Source of the DNA: Candidatus Saccharimonadota bacterium
GTDB taxonomy: Bacteria; Patescibacteriota; Saccharimonadia; Saccharimonadales; Saccharimonadaceae
Length of the DNA: 64,000 nucleotides
Assembly: GCA_017514665.1 (NCBI GenBank)
Contig: JAFWIX010000008.1
Span: 62,001-126,000, forward strand
Direction of reading: 5' to 3'
Shown here: positions 37,264 through 45,321 of the stretch, in pieces
Numbering within the stretch: position 1 is the stretch's first letter
How the letters are laid out: every line of letters begins with the position of its first letter
Notes under the pieces: model-generated
Databases searched by the model: none
What the model saw: the letters and a program-made list of their open reading frames with translations, nothing else
What the model was told of the DNA's origin: nothing
Made by a program: the position numbers and the translations under genes

Positions 37264-38631
37264 ATGTTTGTTGATACCGCCAAAGTTAAACTTGAAGCCG
37301 GCAAGGGCGGGGATGGCGCCGTTTCGTTTCGACATGAAATTTATATCCCCAAAGGCGGCCCTGACGGCGGTGACGGCGGCAGGGGCGGTTCCATCATCTT
37401 TCAGGCTGACAAAGACACTAATACTCTCCTAGATTTTCGCTATAATCCGATTTTAAGGGCTGAAAACGGCCGAAACGGTGCCGGCCAACGCGCCGCCGGC
37501 CGCTCCGGCCGCGACCTCATCGTCAAAGTCCCTATCGGCACTATTGTCTATCGAGAAGGTAATTTATTAGCCGATTTGACCGAAGACGGTCAGCAGGCCG
37601 TGATTGCTCACGGTGGCGATGGCGGTTTTGGCAACGCGCATTTTAAGAGCTCTACTCGCCAAACTCCTCGCATCGCTGAAGTCGGCGAGCCCGGCGAAGC
37701 TTTCGAAGCCGAACTCGAACTCAAACTCCTTGCCGACGTCGGTCTAGTCGGCCTCCCCAATGCTGGCAAATCTACTTTTCTCTCCGTAGTTTCCAACGCC
37801 ACCCCCGAAATCGCCAACTATCCCTTTACTACCATCACCCCTAATCTTGGTGTCGCTACCATCGACGGTCAAGATTTGCTAATTGCCGATATTCCAGGGT
37901 TAATTGAGGGCGCCAGCGAAGGCAAGGGCCTAGGTCACGCTTTTCTTCGCCATATTGATCGCACCGCAGTTTTATTACACTTAATAGATGTCTATAATGA
38001 CGACGCCGGTAAGGCCTATCAAACCATTCGCGACGAACTCGCCAAATATTCTGATCTCAAAAACCGCCCCGAGATAGTCGCTCTCGCTAAATGTGAAGGC
38101 TTAGACCCCGAAATTATCAAAATGCAACAAGCGGCTATCCTCAAAATCAATCCTGACGCCAAAGTTTTCACCATTTCCGCCCAGGCCCACCAGGGAATCG
38201 ACGACCTATTACGTGAGCTGAAGGACGAAGTGTTATCTGCGCGAGCGAATAACACCAGTACTAAAAATACTTTTGAGGGGCTTTCGCAGGCTGCTGCCGA
38301 GACTGAGCGCGGCGCGCCCGTGAAGACGGGCTGCGCCGACGCGACCCGAAAAAGTAATTTTAGTACTGGTGCCATTCCGGTCATCAAGCTATCAGATAAA
38401 CAGCTCAAAGATACTTGGCAGGTTACCAAACAAGATGATAAATTCATCGTCACTGGCGAAAAAATTGAAAAATTCGCCCGCCGCACCGACCTCGACAACT
38501 ACGCTAGTCTAAATCGCCTCCGCGACATTATAAAAAAGCTCGGCATTCGCGCCGAACTCACCAACCAGGGAGCCACCCCTGAATCTATCATTTCTATCGC
38601 CGGCAAAGAATTTCCCTTAATTGAACAATAA
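37264..38631 (+). CDS. obgE: GTPase Obg with element insert in the linker
   Basis: Obg is a ribosome-assembly and stress GTPase. The 455-residue protein starts at ATG 37264 behind AGGAGG. It has the glycine-rich Obg fold (GGKGGDGAVSFR), the GTPase with G1 GLPNAGKST, G3 DIPGLIEG and an unusual G4 (ALAKCE), and a C-terminal OCT domain (about 380-455). Between the G domain and OCT, residues about 331-369 come from palindromic element C (38253-38371). This linker is not conserved, so the insert is likely tolerated. Confidence 0.95.
   Translation: MFVDTAKVKLEAGKGGDGAVSFRHEIYIPKGGPDGGDGGRGGSIIFQADKDTNTLLDFRYNPILRAENGRNGAGQRAAGRSGRDLIVKVPIGTIVYREGNLLADLTEDGQQAVIAHGGDGGFGNAHFKSSTRQTPRIAEVGEPGEAFEAELELKLLADVGLVGLPNAGKSTFLSVVSNATPEIANYPFTTITPNLGVATIDGQDLLIADIPGLIEGASEGKGLGHAFLRHIDRTAVLLHLIDVYNDDAGKAYQTIRDELAKYSDLKNRPEIVALAKCEGLDPEIIKMQQAAILKINPDAKVFTISAQAHQGIDDLLRELKDEVLSARANNTSTKNTFEGLSQAAAETERGAPVKTGCADATRKSNFSTGAIPVIKLSDKQLKDTWQVTKQDDKFIVTGEKIEKFARRTDLDNYASLNRLRDIIKKLGIRAELTNQGATPESIISIAGKEFPLIEQ
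38253..38371. repeat. Palindromic element C, inside obgE
   Basis: Arms 38253-38280 and 38345-38371 match as an inverted repeat (CACCAGTACTAAAA start and TTTTAGTACTGGTG end, with one central mismatch). The 64-nt core contains GCCCGTGAAGACGGGC, close to GCCCGTGACGACGGGC of element A. The right arm's AAAAGTAATTTTAGT resembles AAAAGTTGCTTTTAGT of element D, each behind CCCG. It is read in frame. Confidence 0.75.
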
Positions 38632-38637
38632 AACCTC

Positions 38638-38666
38638 TTGACAAGCCAAGTCGCTTATGCTAGAAT
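38638..38666 (+). promoter_or_regulatory. Promoter of the unassigned RNA
   Basis: TTGACA (38638-38643), a 17-nt spacer and TAGAAT (38661-38666), located right after the obgE stop. Confidence 0.8.
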
Positions 38667-38672
38667 AAACAT

Positions 38673-38826
38673 AAGCTGATACGCTTCACACGGGGTTCCA
38701 CTGAAAGTGGAGTGTGGAGACTTCAAACAAAAACAGCGGATTAAAACAAACCAATGTGCCCCAAGGGTGGGCGCGTACCAGCGGGGAAAGGAGCCAGAGA
38801 AACCTCTCAACGGGCTCCTTTTTTAT
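38673..38826 (+). ncRNA. Structured RNA of unknown family
   Basis: A transcript of about 150 nt is bounded by a consensus promoter and an intrinsic terminator (GGAGCC 38790-38795 / GGCTCC 38813-38818 plus T-run). It has a 5' hairpin AAGCtgatacGCTT, a CACAC/GTGTG stem enclosing TCCAC-tgaaa-GTGGA, and a GTGCCC/GGGCGC hairpin. An AUG-led frame inside it runs on into trmD but is not supported. I compared it by eye with SRP, 6S, tmRNA and RNase P features and found no match. Confidence 0.6.
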
Positions 38827-38828
38827 GG

Positions 38829-38834
38829 TATAAT
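38829..38834 (+). promoter_or_regulatory. Leaderless promoter of trmD
   Basis: TATAAT preceded by TGG, exactly 6 nt before the trmD ATG and directly after the terminator T-run of the upstream RNA. So trmD is transcribed separately from the RNA. Confidence 0.75.
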
Positions 38835-38840
38835 TTACTT

Positions 38841-39497
38841 ATGAAATTCACGATTATTACTCTGTTTCCGGAGGCTATTAAGCCATATCTTGACAGCTCG
38901 ATGCTTTTTAAGGCTCAAAAAAATCAATTAGTCGAATTTGACCTCGTGAATCTCCGTGATTATGGCCTCGGGCCCCACAAATCCGTCGACGACACCCCTT
39001 ATGGCGGCGGTGATGGCATGTTGCTCCGTCCTGAGCCAATCTTTACCGCCATCGAAGAAATTAAGAAAAAAGAGCCATCCGCTAAAACTATTCTCCCCAC
39101 CCCTGTTGGTCAGACTTGGCATCAAGCCCTAGCACGCCAATTTGTTGCCGACACCGACAAACATTATATTATCCTCTGTCCTCACTACGAAGGCTATGAC
39201 GAACGCATTCTCTCGATAATTGACCACAAAATTTCTCTTGGTAATTTCGTTCTCACCGGCGGGGAATTACCAGCTCTTTGTATTATTGATTCGATTACCC
39301 GCCTAATTCCAGGGGTGCTTGGCGGCGAGACTAGCGCCGATATTGAATCTTTTTCTGATGGTGATAATCTCGAATACCCCCAATACACCAAACCGGCCGA
39401 ATTTCGCGGCATGAAAGTCCCTGACATTCTCCTCTCTGGGCACCATGGCAATATCGCCAAGTGGCGCGATGAACACAGTGGCAAAAAGGCGGCATAA
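38841..39497 (+). CDS. trmD: tRNA (guanine-N1)-methyltransferase TrmD
   Basis: TrmD methylates G37 of tRNAs that read CNN codons. The 218-residue protein starts at ATG 38841; a longer frame from 38754 passes through the RNA terminator and is rejected. The trefoil-knot SPOUT features are clear: GPHKSVDDTPYGGGDGM, LCPHYEGYDERI, and the knot LTGGELPAL followed by DSITRLIPGVLG. The usual partners rpsP, rimM and rplS are not adjacent; recG follows. Confidence 0.95.
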   Translation: MKFTIITLFPEAIKPYLDSSMLFKAQKNQLVEFDLVNLRDYGLGPHKSVDDTPYGGGDGMLLRPEPIFTAIEEIKKKEPSAKTILPTPVGQTWHQALARQFVADTDKHYIILCPHYEGYDERILSIIDHKISLGNFVLTGGELPALCIIDSITRLIPGVLGGETSADIESFSDGDNLEYPQYTKPAEFRGMKVPDILLSGHHGNIAKWRDEHSGKKAA

Positions 39498-41534
39498 ATG
39501 GATCTTACGCTCCCAATTACCGAGGTTAAAGGGGTTGGCCCCAAGACCGCGGAAAGACTCCATAAAGTCGGTATTTTTACCCTCAAAGACCTGATTTACA
39601 CTTTTCCTCGAGATTACGCCAATTATCAAGTAGCTGGTCATATCAGCGAAATTCGCCCTGGCAAAATCACTGTCAGAGGTAAAATCAAAAGTCTCGCCAC
39701 CAGGAGAGCCCGCCACCGCAACCTCAGTATTACCGAAGGCATTATCTACGACGATACTGGCTCTATCAGGGTAGTTTGGTTTAACCAAAACTATCGCGCC
39801 CGTCAATTCGACGAAAAACAGGAATATTACTTCCAGGGCGTTTATGACTTTAAAAATGGCCGTTATCAGCTTACTTCGCCTTCTGCCGCCCTTGCACGCG
39901 ATATTGACGCAAAAAGCGCGTTTAGCCCCATCTACGTAGCTCACAGCACCCTCAAATCCCCTTTCTTTGTTAAATTATTACAAAATTTACGTCCTAATTT
40001 TGTCAAAATCCCAGATTTATTACCTAGCTCACCAGAAAATCCGCCATTTGTCAAACAAAGCGCCCGCGCCGAAGCTCTCTATAAAGTTCATTTTCCTGAA
40101 AATCCCCAAGAGGTTATCGAAGCACGTGAATATCTGGCCTACGAAGAACTTTTCGAATACATCCTTGCTGCCAAACTTAATCGCCAGGAGAATCAAAAAC
40201 TTCAGTCTTTACCTCTGAAATTTGACGCTAGTAAAACTAAGTCATTTATTGGTAAATTACCCTTTAAACTTACCGATGCTCAACGTCGCGCTACCTGGGA
40301 CATTCTCCAAGATCTCGAAAAATCTACCCCTATGAATCGTCTCCTGCAAGGGGATGTGGGCGCCGGTAAGACGGTGGTAGCCGCCATCGCTGCTCACCAA
40401 ACCGCTATGAATCACTGCCAGGCCGCGCTTTTAGCCCCCACTGCTATCCTGGCCACTCAGCACGCCGAGAAGCTCGAAAAACTGCTTTCATCCCTTGGTA
40501 TCTCCGTCGCCCTCCTTACCGGCGCCACCAAACATAAAACCGAACTCAAAAAACGCATCAAAAACGGCGAAGTTGATCTCGTAATTGGCACCCACGCTTT
40601 ACTTACCGACGATACTACCTTTCATTCACTCGCTCTCTGTATTATTGACGAACAACACCGTTTTGGCGTCAATCAACGCCAAAAACTCCTCCTAAAATCT
40701 CCCGACGGCCTGGCGCCTCATCTCTTGAGTATGACCGCCACTCCTATTCCACGCTCCCTGCAACTCACCGTCTTTGGCGATCTTGACATCTCTATCATCA
40801 ATCAGCTGCCAGCGGGACGCCAGCCCATCACTACCAAAATCATCTCAGAAATTAACCAAAAACCAGATCTCTATCCCAAAATCAACGAAATTATCAAAAA
40901 AGGCCAGCAAGTCTATTGGATTTGCCCTAGCATCGAAGAAAATCCTACCCAAGAAACCACCTCTGTCAAGCGCCAACAAAAGCACCTCCAGACTATCTTT
41001 TCGCATGCTAAAATCGGTCTCTTGCACGGCCGGATGAAGTCCGCCGAAAAAGACCAAGTAATGACCGATTTCGCCAATCACAAACTCGACATCTTGGTCT
41101 CTACCACTGTAGTTGAAGTCGGCGTGGACGTACCAAACGCCACCGCCATTGTTATCATGGATGCCGAAAACTACGGCCTCGCTCAGCTCCATCAGCTCAG
41201 AGGTCGTGTCGGCCGCGGCGACCAAGCTAGTTTTTGTTTTCTGATTACCCCGGCAGATCACGCACCGTCTCGACGCCTTAAAGAAATCGAAAAATCCACC
41301 GACGGTTTTTATCTTGCTGAAGTCGATCTCAAACTACGTGGTCCAGGGGAAATTTACGGCGCACTTCAACACGGTATTTTAAATCTCCAAATTGCCAATC
41401 TCGCCGATACTCGCACTATTGCTCTTGCCAGTAAATACGCTAGCAATTTTGCCAAACACCCCGACAATATGCTAAAATACGAAGAGTTAGCCCACGATAT
41501 CAAAAAATATCAGCAATTAACGACTTTAAACTAA
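39498..41534 (+). CDS. recG: ATP-dependent DNA helicase RecG
   Basis: RecG remodels stalled replication forks. The 678-residue protein has an N-terminal wedge/OB domain (beginning GVGPKTAERLHKVG), helicase motif I in GDVGAGKTVVAA, the Walker B DEQH motif (IIDEQHRFGVNQR), motif III (SMTATPIPRSL) and motifs V-VI (STTVVEVGVDVPNA, QLRGRVGRG). Length and domain order are normal. It begins right after trmD and its stop overlaps the next gene by one base. Confidence 0.97.
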   Translation: MDLTLPITEVKGVGPKTAERLHKVGIFTLKDLIYTFPRDYANYQVAGHISEIRPGKITVRGKIKSLATRRARHRNLSITEGIIYDDTGSIRVVWFNQNYRARQFDEKQEYYFQGVYDFKNGRYQLTSPSAALARDIDAKSAFSPIYVAHSTLKSPFFVKLLQNLRPNFVKIPDLLPSSPENPPFVKQSARAEALYKVHFPENPQEVIEAREYLAYEELFEYILAAKLNRQENQKLQSLPLKFDASKTKSFIGKLPFKLTDAQRRATWDILQDLEKSTPMNRLLQGDVGAGKTVVAAIAAHQTAMNHCQAALLAPTAILATQHAEKLEKLLSSLGISVALLTGATKHKTELKKRIKNGEVDLVIGTHALLTDDTTFHSLALCIIDEQHRFGVNQRQKLLLKSPDGLAPHLLSMTATPIPRSLQLTVFGDLDISIINQLPAGRQPITTKIISEINQKPDLYPKINEIIKKGQQVYWICPSIEENPTQETTSVKRQQKHLQTIFSHAKIGLLHGRMKSAEKDQVMTDFANHKLDILVSTTVVEVGVDVPNATAIVIMDAENYGLAQLHQLRGRVGRGDQASFCFLITPADHAPSRRLKEIEKSTDGFYLAEVDLKLRGPGEIYGALQHGILNLQIANLADTRTIALASKYASNFAKHPDNMLKYEELAHDIKKYQQLTTLN

Positions 41535-42349
41535 TGTATTCGACGATTCTTATTTCTAAAAATTCTCGCACTGGTAAATTAGTTGGTACGCATCAAAAAC
41601 TCGATCGCGCCGCCCGCCGAGTTTTACCTAAAATTACTCCAGTACCAATTAATTTTCCCACCAGTCGCCAAATCGTCTATTTTGAGGGCGCCAGAGGTCC
41701 TGACGGCCTCAAACGTAAAAGCCCAGGCGTCGATGAACCGCTTCACTTTATTTTACCTAATAGCGACGACTATACCCTTATAGATATTGCGCTAGACCAT
41801 CAATACAATCTCACTGCAGCTCTCAAAAACGATGATATCATTCGCGCCAGCTTCGAAGCTGCCTGGCTCGCTCACGCTATTACCGATGGCCTTACGCCCG
41901 CCCATCATTTTCCACTTTCTGATGCCAAAGAAGAATTGATGACCGAAAAAGAATTTATCAAAATTTTCGGCCAACCCATCAAGGGAATCATGCACGGAAA
42001 AAGCCCCTTAGAGACTGCCCGCAACAACTGGCTTTACTGGGGCGCCAACGGTTATATGAACAAACACGTGGCTTTCGAATATGGTGTCGCTGTCACCACC
42101 GCCGCTATGTCTTATAAATCTCTCTATCCTAATTTCACCGACGCCGAATTGCAAAATCTAGATCTCAAGCACCAATTCCTCGAATCACTTAACAAAATTT
42201 ATCGTCTCGATATGTATCATCGTTTCTTGAAAAAAGGTTGGACCACCGAACTCGCTGTCGAAGTCAAGCAAATCCTATTACCCGAAATTGTCAAAAATAT
42301 CGCTCTCGCCTGGACCGAAGCCATAAAAAACTACCAAAAGGAGACTTAA
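41534..42349 (+). CDS. Possible zinc-dependent phospholipase C/S1-P1-nuclease-fold protein
   Basis: A 271-residue mainly helical protein without signal peptide. The stretch LAHAITDGLTPAHHF, with further His residues near LDHQYN and the C-terminal helices, resembles the multi-His/Asp zinc site of the phospholipase C/nuclease P1 fold. The similarity is only at the motif level, so the enzymatic role is a guess. It lies between recG and rsmD, with a one-base overlap and a one-base gap. Confidence 0.5.
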   Translation: MYSTILISKNSRTGKLVGTHQKLDRAARRVLPKITPVPINFPTSRQIVYFEGARGPDGLKRKSPGVDEPLHFILPNSDDYTLIDIALDHQYNLTAALKNDDIIRASFEAAWLAHAITDGLTPAHHFPLSDAKEELMTEKEFIKIFGQPIKGIMHGKSPLETARNNWLYWGANGYMNKHVAFEYGVAVTTAAMSYKSLYPNFTDAELQNLDLKHQFLESLNKIYRLDMYHRFLKKGWTTELAVEVKQILLPEIVKNIALAWTEAIKNYQKET

Positions 42350-42350
42350 C

Positions 42351-42899
42351 GTGCCCAAAAAACCTGCAGCAAACACTATTCAAATTACTAGCGGCCGTCT
42401 CCGCCGACGTATTATCAAAACTCCAGCAAATTCCACTACTCATCCTATGGGTGCGCGCGAACGCCTGGCACTATTCAATATCATTGCCCCCCTAGGCGCC
42501 CTAGATAACGTCCTTGACGCTTTTGCTGGTTCCGGTGCTTTGGGCATCGAAGCTTTATCTAGGGGCGCCAGAAATGCCGTATTCGTTGAGCAAGATCACA
42601 CCGCCGCTCACACCATTCGCGAGAATATCAAGGCCCTCGACCTAGAAGATATCACTTCGGTACTCGAAAAACCCGTCGAAAAGCTTTCCTTAAACGGCCG
42701 CTATACACTCGTCATCGCCGACCCGCCCTACGACAATTACAATCCACAAATTATCGAACATCTACTGCCGTTAGTAGACAAAAATGGCATTTTTGTTTTA
42801 TCACATCCTGGCCAAATTACACCCTTACTGAACGGCTTTCGCCTCCTCAAGCACACCTCTTATGCTAATGCCAACATTTCGGTCTTCCAAAAACTTTAA
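42351..42899 (+). CDS. rsmD: 16S rRNA (guanine966-N2)-methyltransferase RsmD
   Basis: RsmD methylates G966 of 16S rRNA. The 182-residue protein starts with GTG behind AAAGGAGA. It has the RsmD opening ITSGRLRRRIIKTP, the SAM site LDAFAGSGALGIEALSRGA and the catalytic DPPY motif. It is the last gene of the recG unit. Confidence 0.94.
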   Translation: MPKKPAANTIQITSGRLRRRIIKTPANSTTHPMGARERLALFNIIAPLGALDNVLDAFAGSGALGIEALSRGARNAVFVEQDHTAAHTIRENIKALDLEDITSVLEKPVEKLSLNGRYTLVIADPPYDNYNPQIIEHLLPLVDKNGIFVLSHPGQITPLLNGFRLLKHTSYANANISVFQKL

Positions 42900-42907
42900 T
42901 TTTGTGA

Positions 42908-42913
42908 TATAAT
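42908..42913 (+). promoter_or_regulatory. Promoter of the 42945 surface protein gene
   Basis: TATAAT preceded by TGA; a leader of about 25 nt contains TTGGAG before the ATG. Confidence 0.6.
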
Positions 42914-42944
42914 AACAAAAATTAGAGTTAATTGGAGTTAAATT

Positions 42945-43403
42945 ATGGCAGAAAATCCATATGAATATGAGCGCAAGCAAAAGCGCAAAATCATCATCGT
43001 CACTATCGTCATGGTGGCAATTATTGTGCTATTACTTGCCTGGGTGGTAATCGTAGCAATTAATAACGCTAACAAACGCAACGCAGCGGGTAACGACAGC
43101 GAGGCCACTACCGCTGTGGTTGATTCTGATGATTCTAATCAAAAAACCGAAGAAACTGAAACTGTAGCTAAAGAACCTTCCAAGACTACTACCGCTACCC
43201 CTAATAATCCTACTACCATCCCTGATAATGGCTCCCAGACCTCTTCTAACTCTAGCAGTTCTTCAAATAGCGTTAGCTCCGCTTCCACTACTCCTACTAC
43301 TGGCCCTATGGATACTACCCTCACTGCACTTCTCGCCGGCGTCAGCGTCTTTCTCGCTACCAACCTCGTTATGAATCGCAAGAGCTTTCGCAAGACAGAA
43401 TAA
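42945..43403 (+). CDS. Ser/Thr-rich surface protein with a possible sortase signal
   Basis: The 152-residue protein has an N-terminal membrane helix after a basic start (about 14-36), a Ser/Thr/Asn-rich spacer of about 75 residues and a C-terminus of sortase-signal type: TPTTGP, then a hydrophobic stretch of about 18 residues, then a basic tail (NRKSFRKTE). The TPTTG motif differs from LPXTG but fits the usual xPxTG pattern. It could be processed by the sortase at 10764-11456. The stop codon lies inside a 22-bp inverted repeat. Confidence 0.7.
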   Translation: MAENPYEYERKQKRKIIIVTIVMVAIIVLLLAWVVIVAINNANKRNAAGNDSEATTAVVDSDDSNQKTEETETVAKEPSKTTTATPNNPTTIPDNGSQTSSNSSSSSNSVSSASTTPTTGPMDTTLTALLAGVSVFLATNLVMNRKSFRKTE

Positions 43404-43509
43404 CAGGTTTTGTTCGCGACTTGAATCGAAAAAATGCTCCCTTACGGGTGGCATTTTTTCAATTCAAATCTGACTTAACAAATGCTCACAAAACCTGTTA
43501 TTCTGTCTT
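43392..43509. repeat. Nested palindrome beside tRNA-Leu
   Basis: A perfect 22-bp inverted repeat (43392-43413 and 43488-43509; beginning AAGACAGAATAACAGG) encloses 74 nt that hold a second inverted repeat of about 20 nt (43418-43437 and 43450-43470; GAAAAAATGC/GCATTTTTTC ends). It contains the end of the surface protein gene and ends 9 nt before tRNA-Leu. It may be a bidirectional terminator; the core CTCCCTTACGGG recalls those of elements A, C and D. Confidence 0.7.
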
Positions 43510-43518
43510 CATCAACTC

Positions 43519-43603
43519 TGGTGCCCGGAACAGGAATCGAACCTGCACACCATGTGGTATATGCTCCTAAGGCATACGCGTCTACCAGTTCCGCCATCCG
43601 GGC
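43519..43603 (-). tRNA. tRNA-Leu (TAG)
   Basis: An 85-nt class II tRNA on the - strand with encoded CCA. The acceptor GCCCGGA pairs with TTCCGGGC-type 3' strand, the anticodon loop CTTAGGA gives TAG, there is a long variable arm, and the T loop is TTCGATT. Confidence 0.95.
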
Positions 43604-43662
43604 TTATAAAAAGAACTTAGACAAATTATAGCAAAAATCTTTTAAATCCGCAAAACCTGTGC

Positions 43663-43668
43663 TATAAT
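43663..43668 (+). promoter_or_regulatory. Promoter of the FAD oxidase gene
   Basis: TATAAT preceded by TGC; a leader of about 35 nt carries CGAGGTGG before the GTG start. Confidence 0.65.
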
Positions 43669-43706
43669 AAAACGTAAGCTAATTTAAACGAGGTGGGTCA
43701 ATATCT

Positions 43707-45284
43707 GTGGATAAAATTGCTCAGTATTTGAATCAAAATATCGTCGGTAATGTTTTTGATAAACTCACGATTCGCTATGCTTTTGATGGTGATCGCTCTA
43801 TTATCAAAAATATACCAGACTTGATTGCTGTACCCGAAACTACCGATGACGTGCGCAAATTATTGCGTTTTGCCAATCAGCTCGCCAACCGCGGCACCAG
43901 ACTTCCCGTCGTAGTGCGTGGCAACGGTCACGATAAAACCGGCGCCGCCACCACCAATGGTATGCTGATTTCTACTCGCAAACTCAATAAAATTCAAGAA
44001 ATCGATGTACGCAGCCGTCTAGTACGCGTTCAAGCTGGCGCTACGCTTGGACAAATCAACTCTGCACTTAGCCTTTTTGGCCTTACTCTACCTATTGCCG
44101 CTCACGAGCACGAAACTATCGGCGGTCTAATCAGTAATTGCTATAGCGATGATTACGCCGTCAAATACGGTGGCATCTTAAACTTTGTTGATCGTGCCGA
44201 AGTAACTCTAGTCAACGGCGATTTACTACGTACCGAAATTGTTTCACATCACGCACTCGACCGTAAAAAGACCGGTATCAATCTCGAAAACGAAATTTAT
44301 CGCACTATCGATCGACTTACTAATGATTATGAGGCCATTTTGAAGCGAGATAATAAAGTCATTGACTCCGTTGGCTACAGCACTGTCTCTCTAGTCAAAA
44401 ACAATAAGACTTTTGATCTTTTGCCGCTACTATTTTCTGCCCAGGGCACTCTCGGTGTTATCACCGAAGTCATTTTACATCCTGCTGTTCTTAGACCACA
44501 TACACATTTTCTTATGGCCAATTTCAAAACCATCCGTCCTAGTATAGACTTTATGAACTTTACTAAAAATCTTAAACCCCTGATGGTCAATATTTACGAC
44601 AATCGCATCCTCAAAACTGCAGTAGAGAACGGTAAAAAGCCTCAAATCTTTCCACATCGTTTTGGTGCTGGCTACACTGTACTGGTCGGTTTTGACGACA
44701 AGCCACGTACTGCTAAGAAAAAAATCCGCGAATGCCTAGATTTTCTCCCTGAGAGTATCCGCGTAGTAGCCGAAGACAATGACAACACTAATGATTTTGC
44801 CGAATTTCACAACGCTGTTACTAATTTTCTTAACAGTTCCAAGGGCGAAAGAGCACCAATCGTCGACGACACCTTTGTTTCATCTGAACATTTGGCTAAA
44901 TTTATCACCGAGCTTGAACAATTAGAAAACGATTTTGATGTAGAACTTCCGTTCTTTGGTTCATTTACTTCCAATAATTATTCAGTACGCCCCGATATCA
45001 AATTTGACCAAATTTCCGGACGTCAATTCGCCCTTAAATTTATTCAAGCTTACGCCAAATTAGTCGAAGAACACGAAGGCTCAATCACCGGCGGTGGTCC
45101 AGAAGGCTGCGTAAAAGCTCTCGCACTCAAGCTACCCGAAAAAGAGCTAGAATTATTCAAAGAAATTAAACAAGTTTTTGACCCCAATAATATTCTCGGC
45201 TCCGACATCAAAACTGGTGCTCATAATGTCACCACAATCCGCCGCTTGCGCGCCAATTACAATCATGGTATCATCACCAAATAA
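43707..45284 (+). CDS. FAD-binding oxidase (GlcD-like)
   Basis: A 525-residue protein of the FAD-linked oxidase family. The PCMH-type FAD domain (about 25-230) has VVVRGNGHDKTGA and VQAGATLGQIN and GGLISNCYSDDYAVKYGG motifs; the C-terminal half is the substrate domain and ends with the typical KQVFDPNNILG motif. The substrate is unknown. It starts with GTG at 43707 behind a GAGGTGG site. It is a free-standing unit between tRNA-Leu and tig. Confidence 0.85.
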   Translation: MDKIAQYLNQNIVGNVFDKLTIRYAFDGDRSIIKNIPDLIAVPETTDDVRKLLRFANQLANRGTRLPVVVRGNGHDKTGAATTNGMLISTRKLNKIQEIDVRSRLVRVQAGATLGQINSALSLFGLTLPIAAHEHETIGGLISNCYSDDYAVKYGGILNFVDRAEVTLVNGDLLRTEIVSHHALDRKKTGINLENEIYRTIDRLTNDYEAILKRDNKVIDSVGYSTVSLVKNNKTFDLLPLLFSAQGTLGVITEVILHPAVLRPHTHFLMANFKTIRPSIDFMNFTKNLKPLMVNIYDNRILKTAVENGKKPQIFPHRFGAGYTVLVGFDDKPRTAKKKIRECLDFLPESIRVVAEDNDNTNDFAEFHNAVTNFLNSSKGERAPIVDDTFVSSEHLAKFITELEQLENDFDVELPFFGSFTSNNYSVRPDIKFDQISGRQFALKFIQAYAKLVEEHEGSITGGGPEGCVKALALKLPEKELELFKEIKQVFDPNNILGSDIKTGAHNVTTIRRLRANYNHGIITK

Positions 45285-45309
45285 CCCTTTATTTTCCCTG
45301 AAATTGTGA

Positions 45310-45315
45310 TAAAAT
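45310..45315 (+). promoter_or_regulatory. Leaderless promoter of tig
   Basis: TAAAAT preceded by TGA, exactly 6 nt before the tig ATG, with no Shine-Dalgarno site. Confidence 0.65.
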
Positions 45316-45321
45316 AGTCTC

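Noticed and set aside
38673-38826. SRP, 6S or tmRNA assignment of the RNA
   Set aside because: The GGAA-tetraloop motif of SRP RNA, the long symmetric bubble of 6S and the tRNA-like ends of tmRNA are not visible.
38754-38840. In-frame upstream extension of trmD
   Set aside because: It passes through the terminator and -10 box, and the peptide has no similarity to TrmD; the family begins at MKFTI.
43392-43509. Insertion sequence at the nested palindrome
   Set aside because: No transposase or target duplication is present; the arms enclose only 74 nt.
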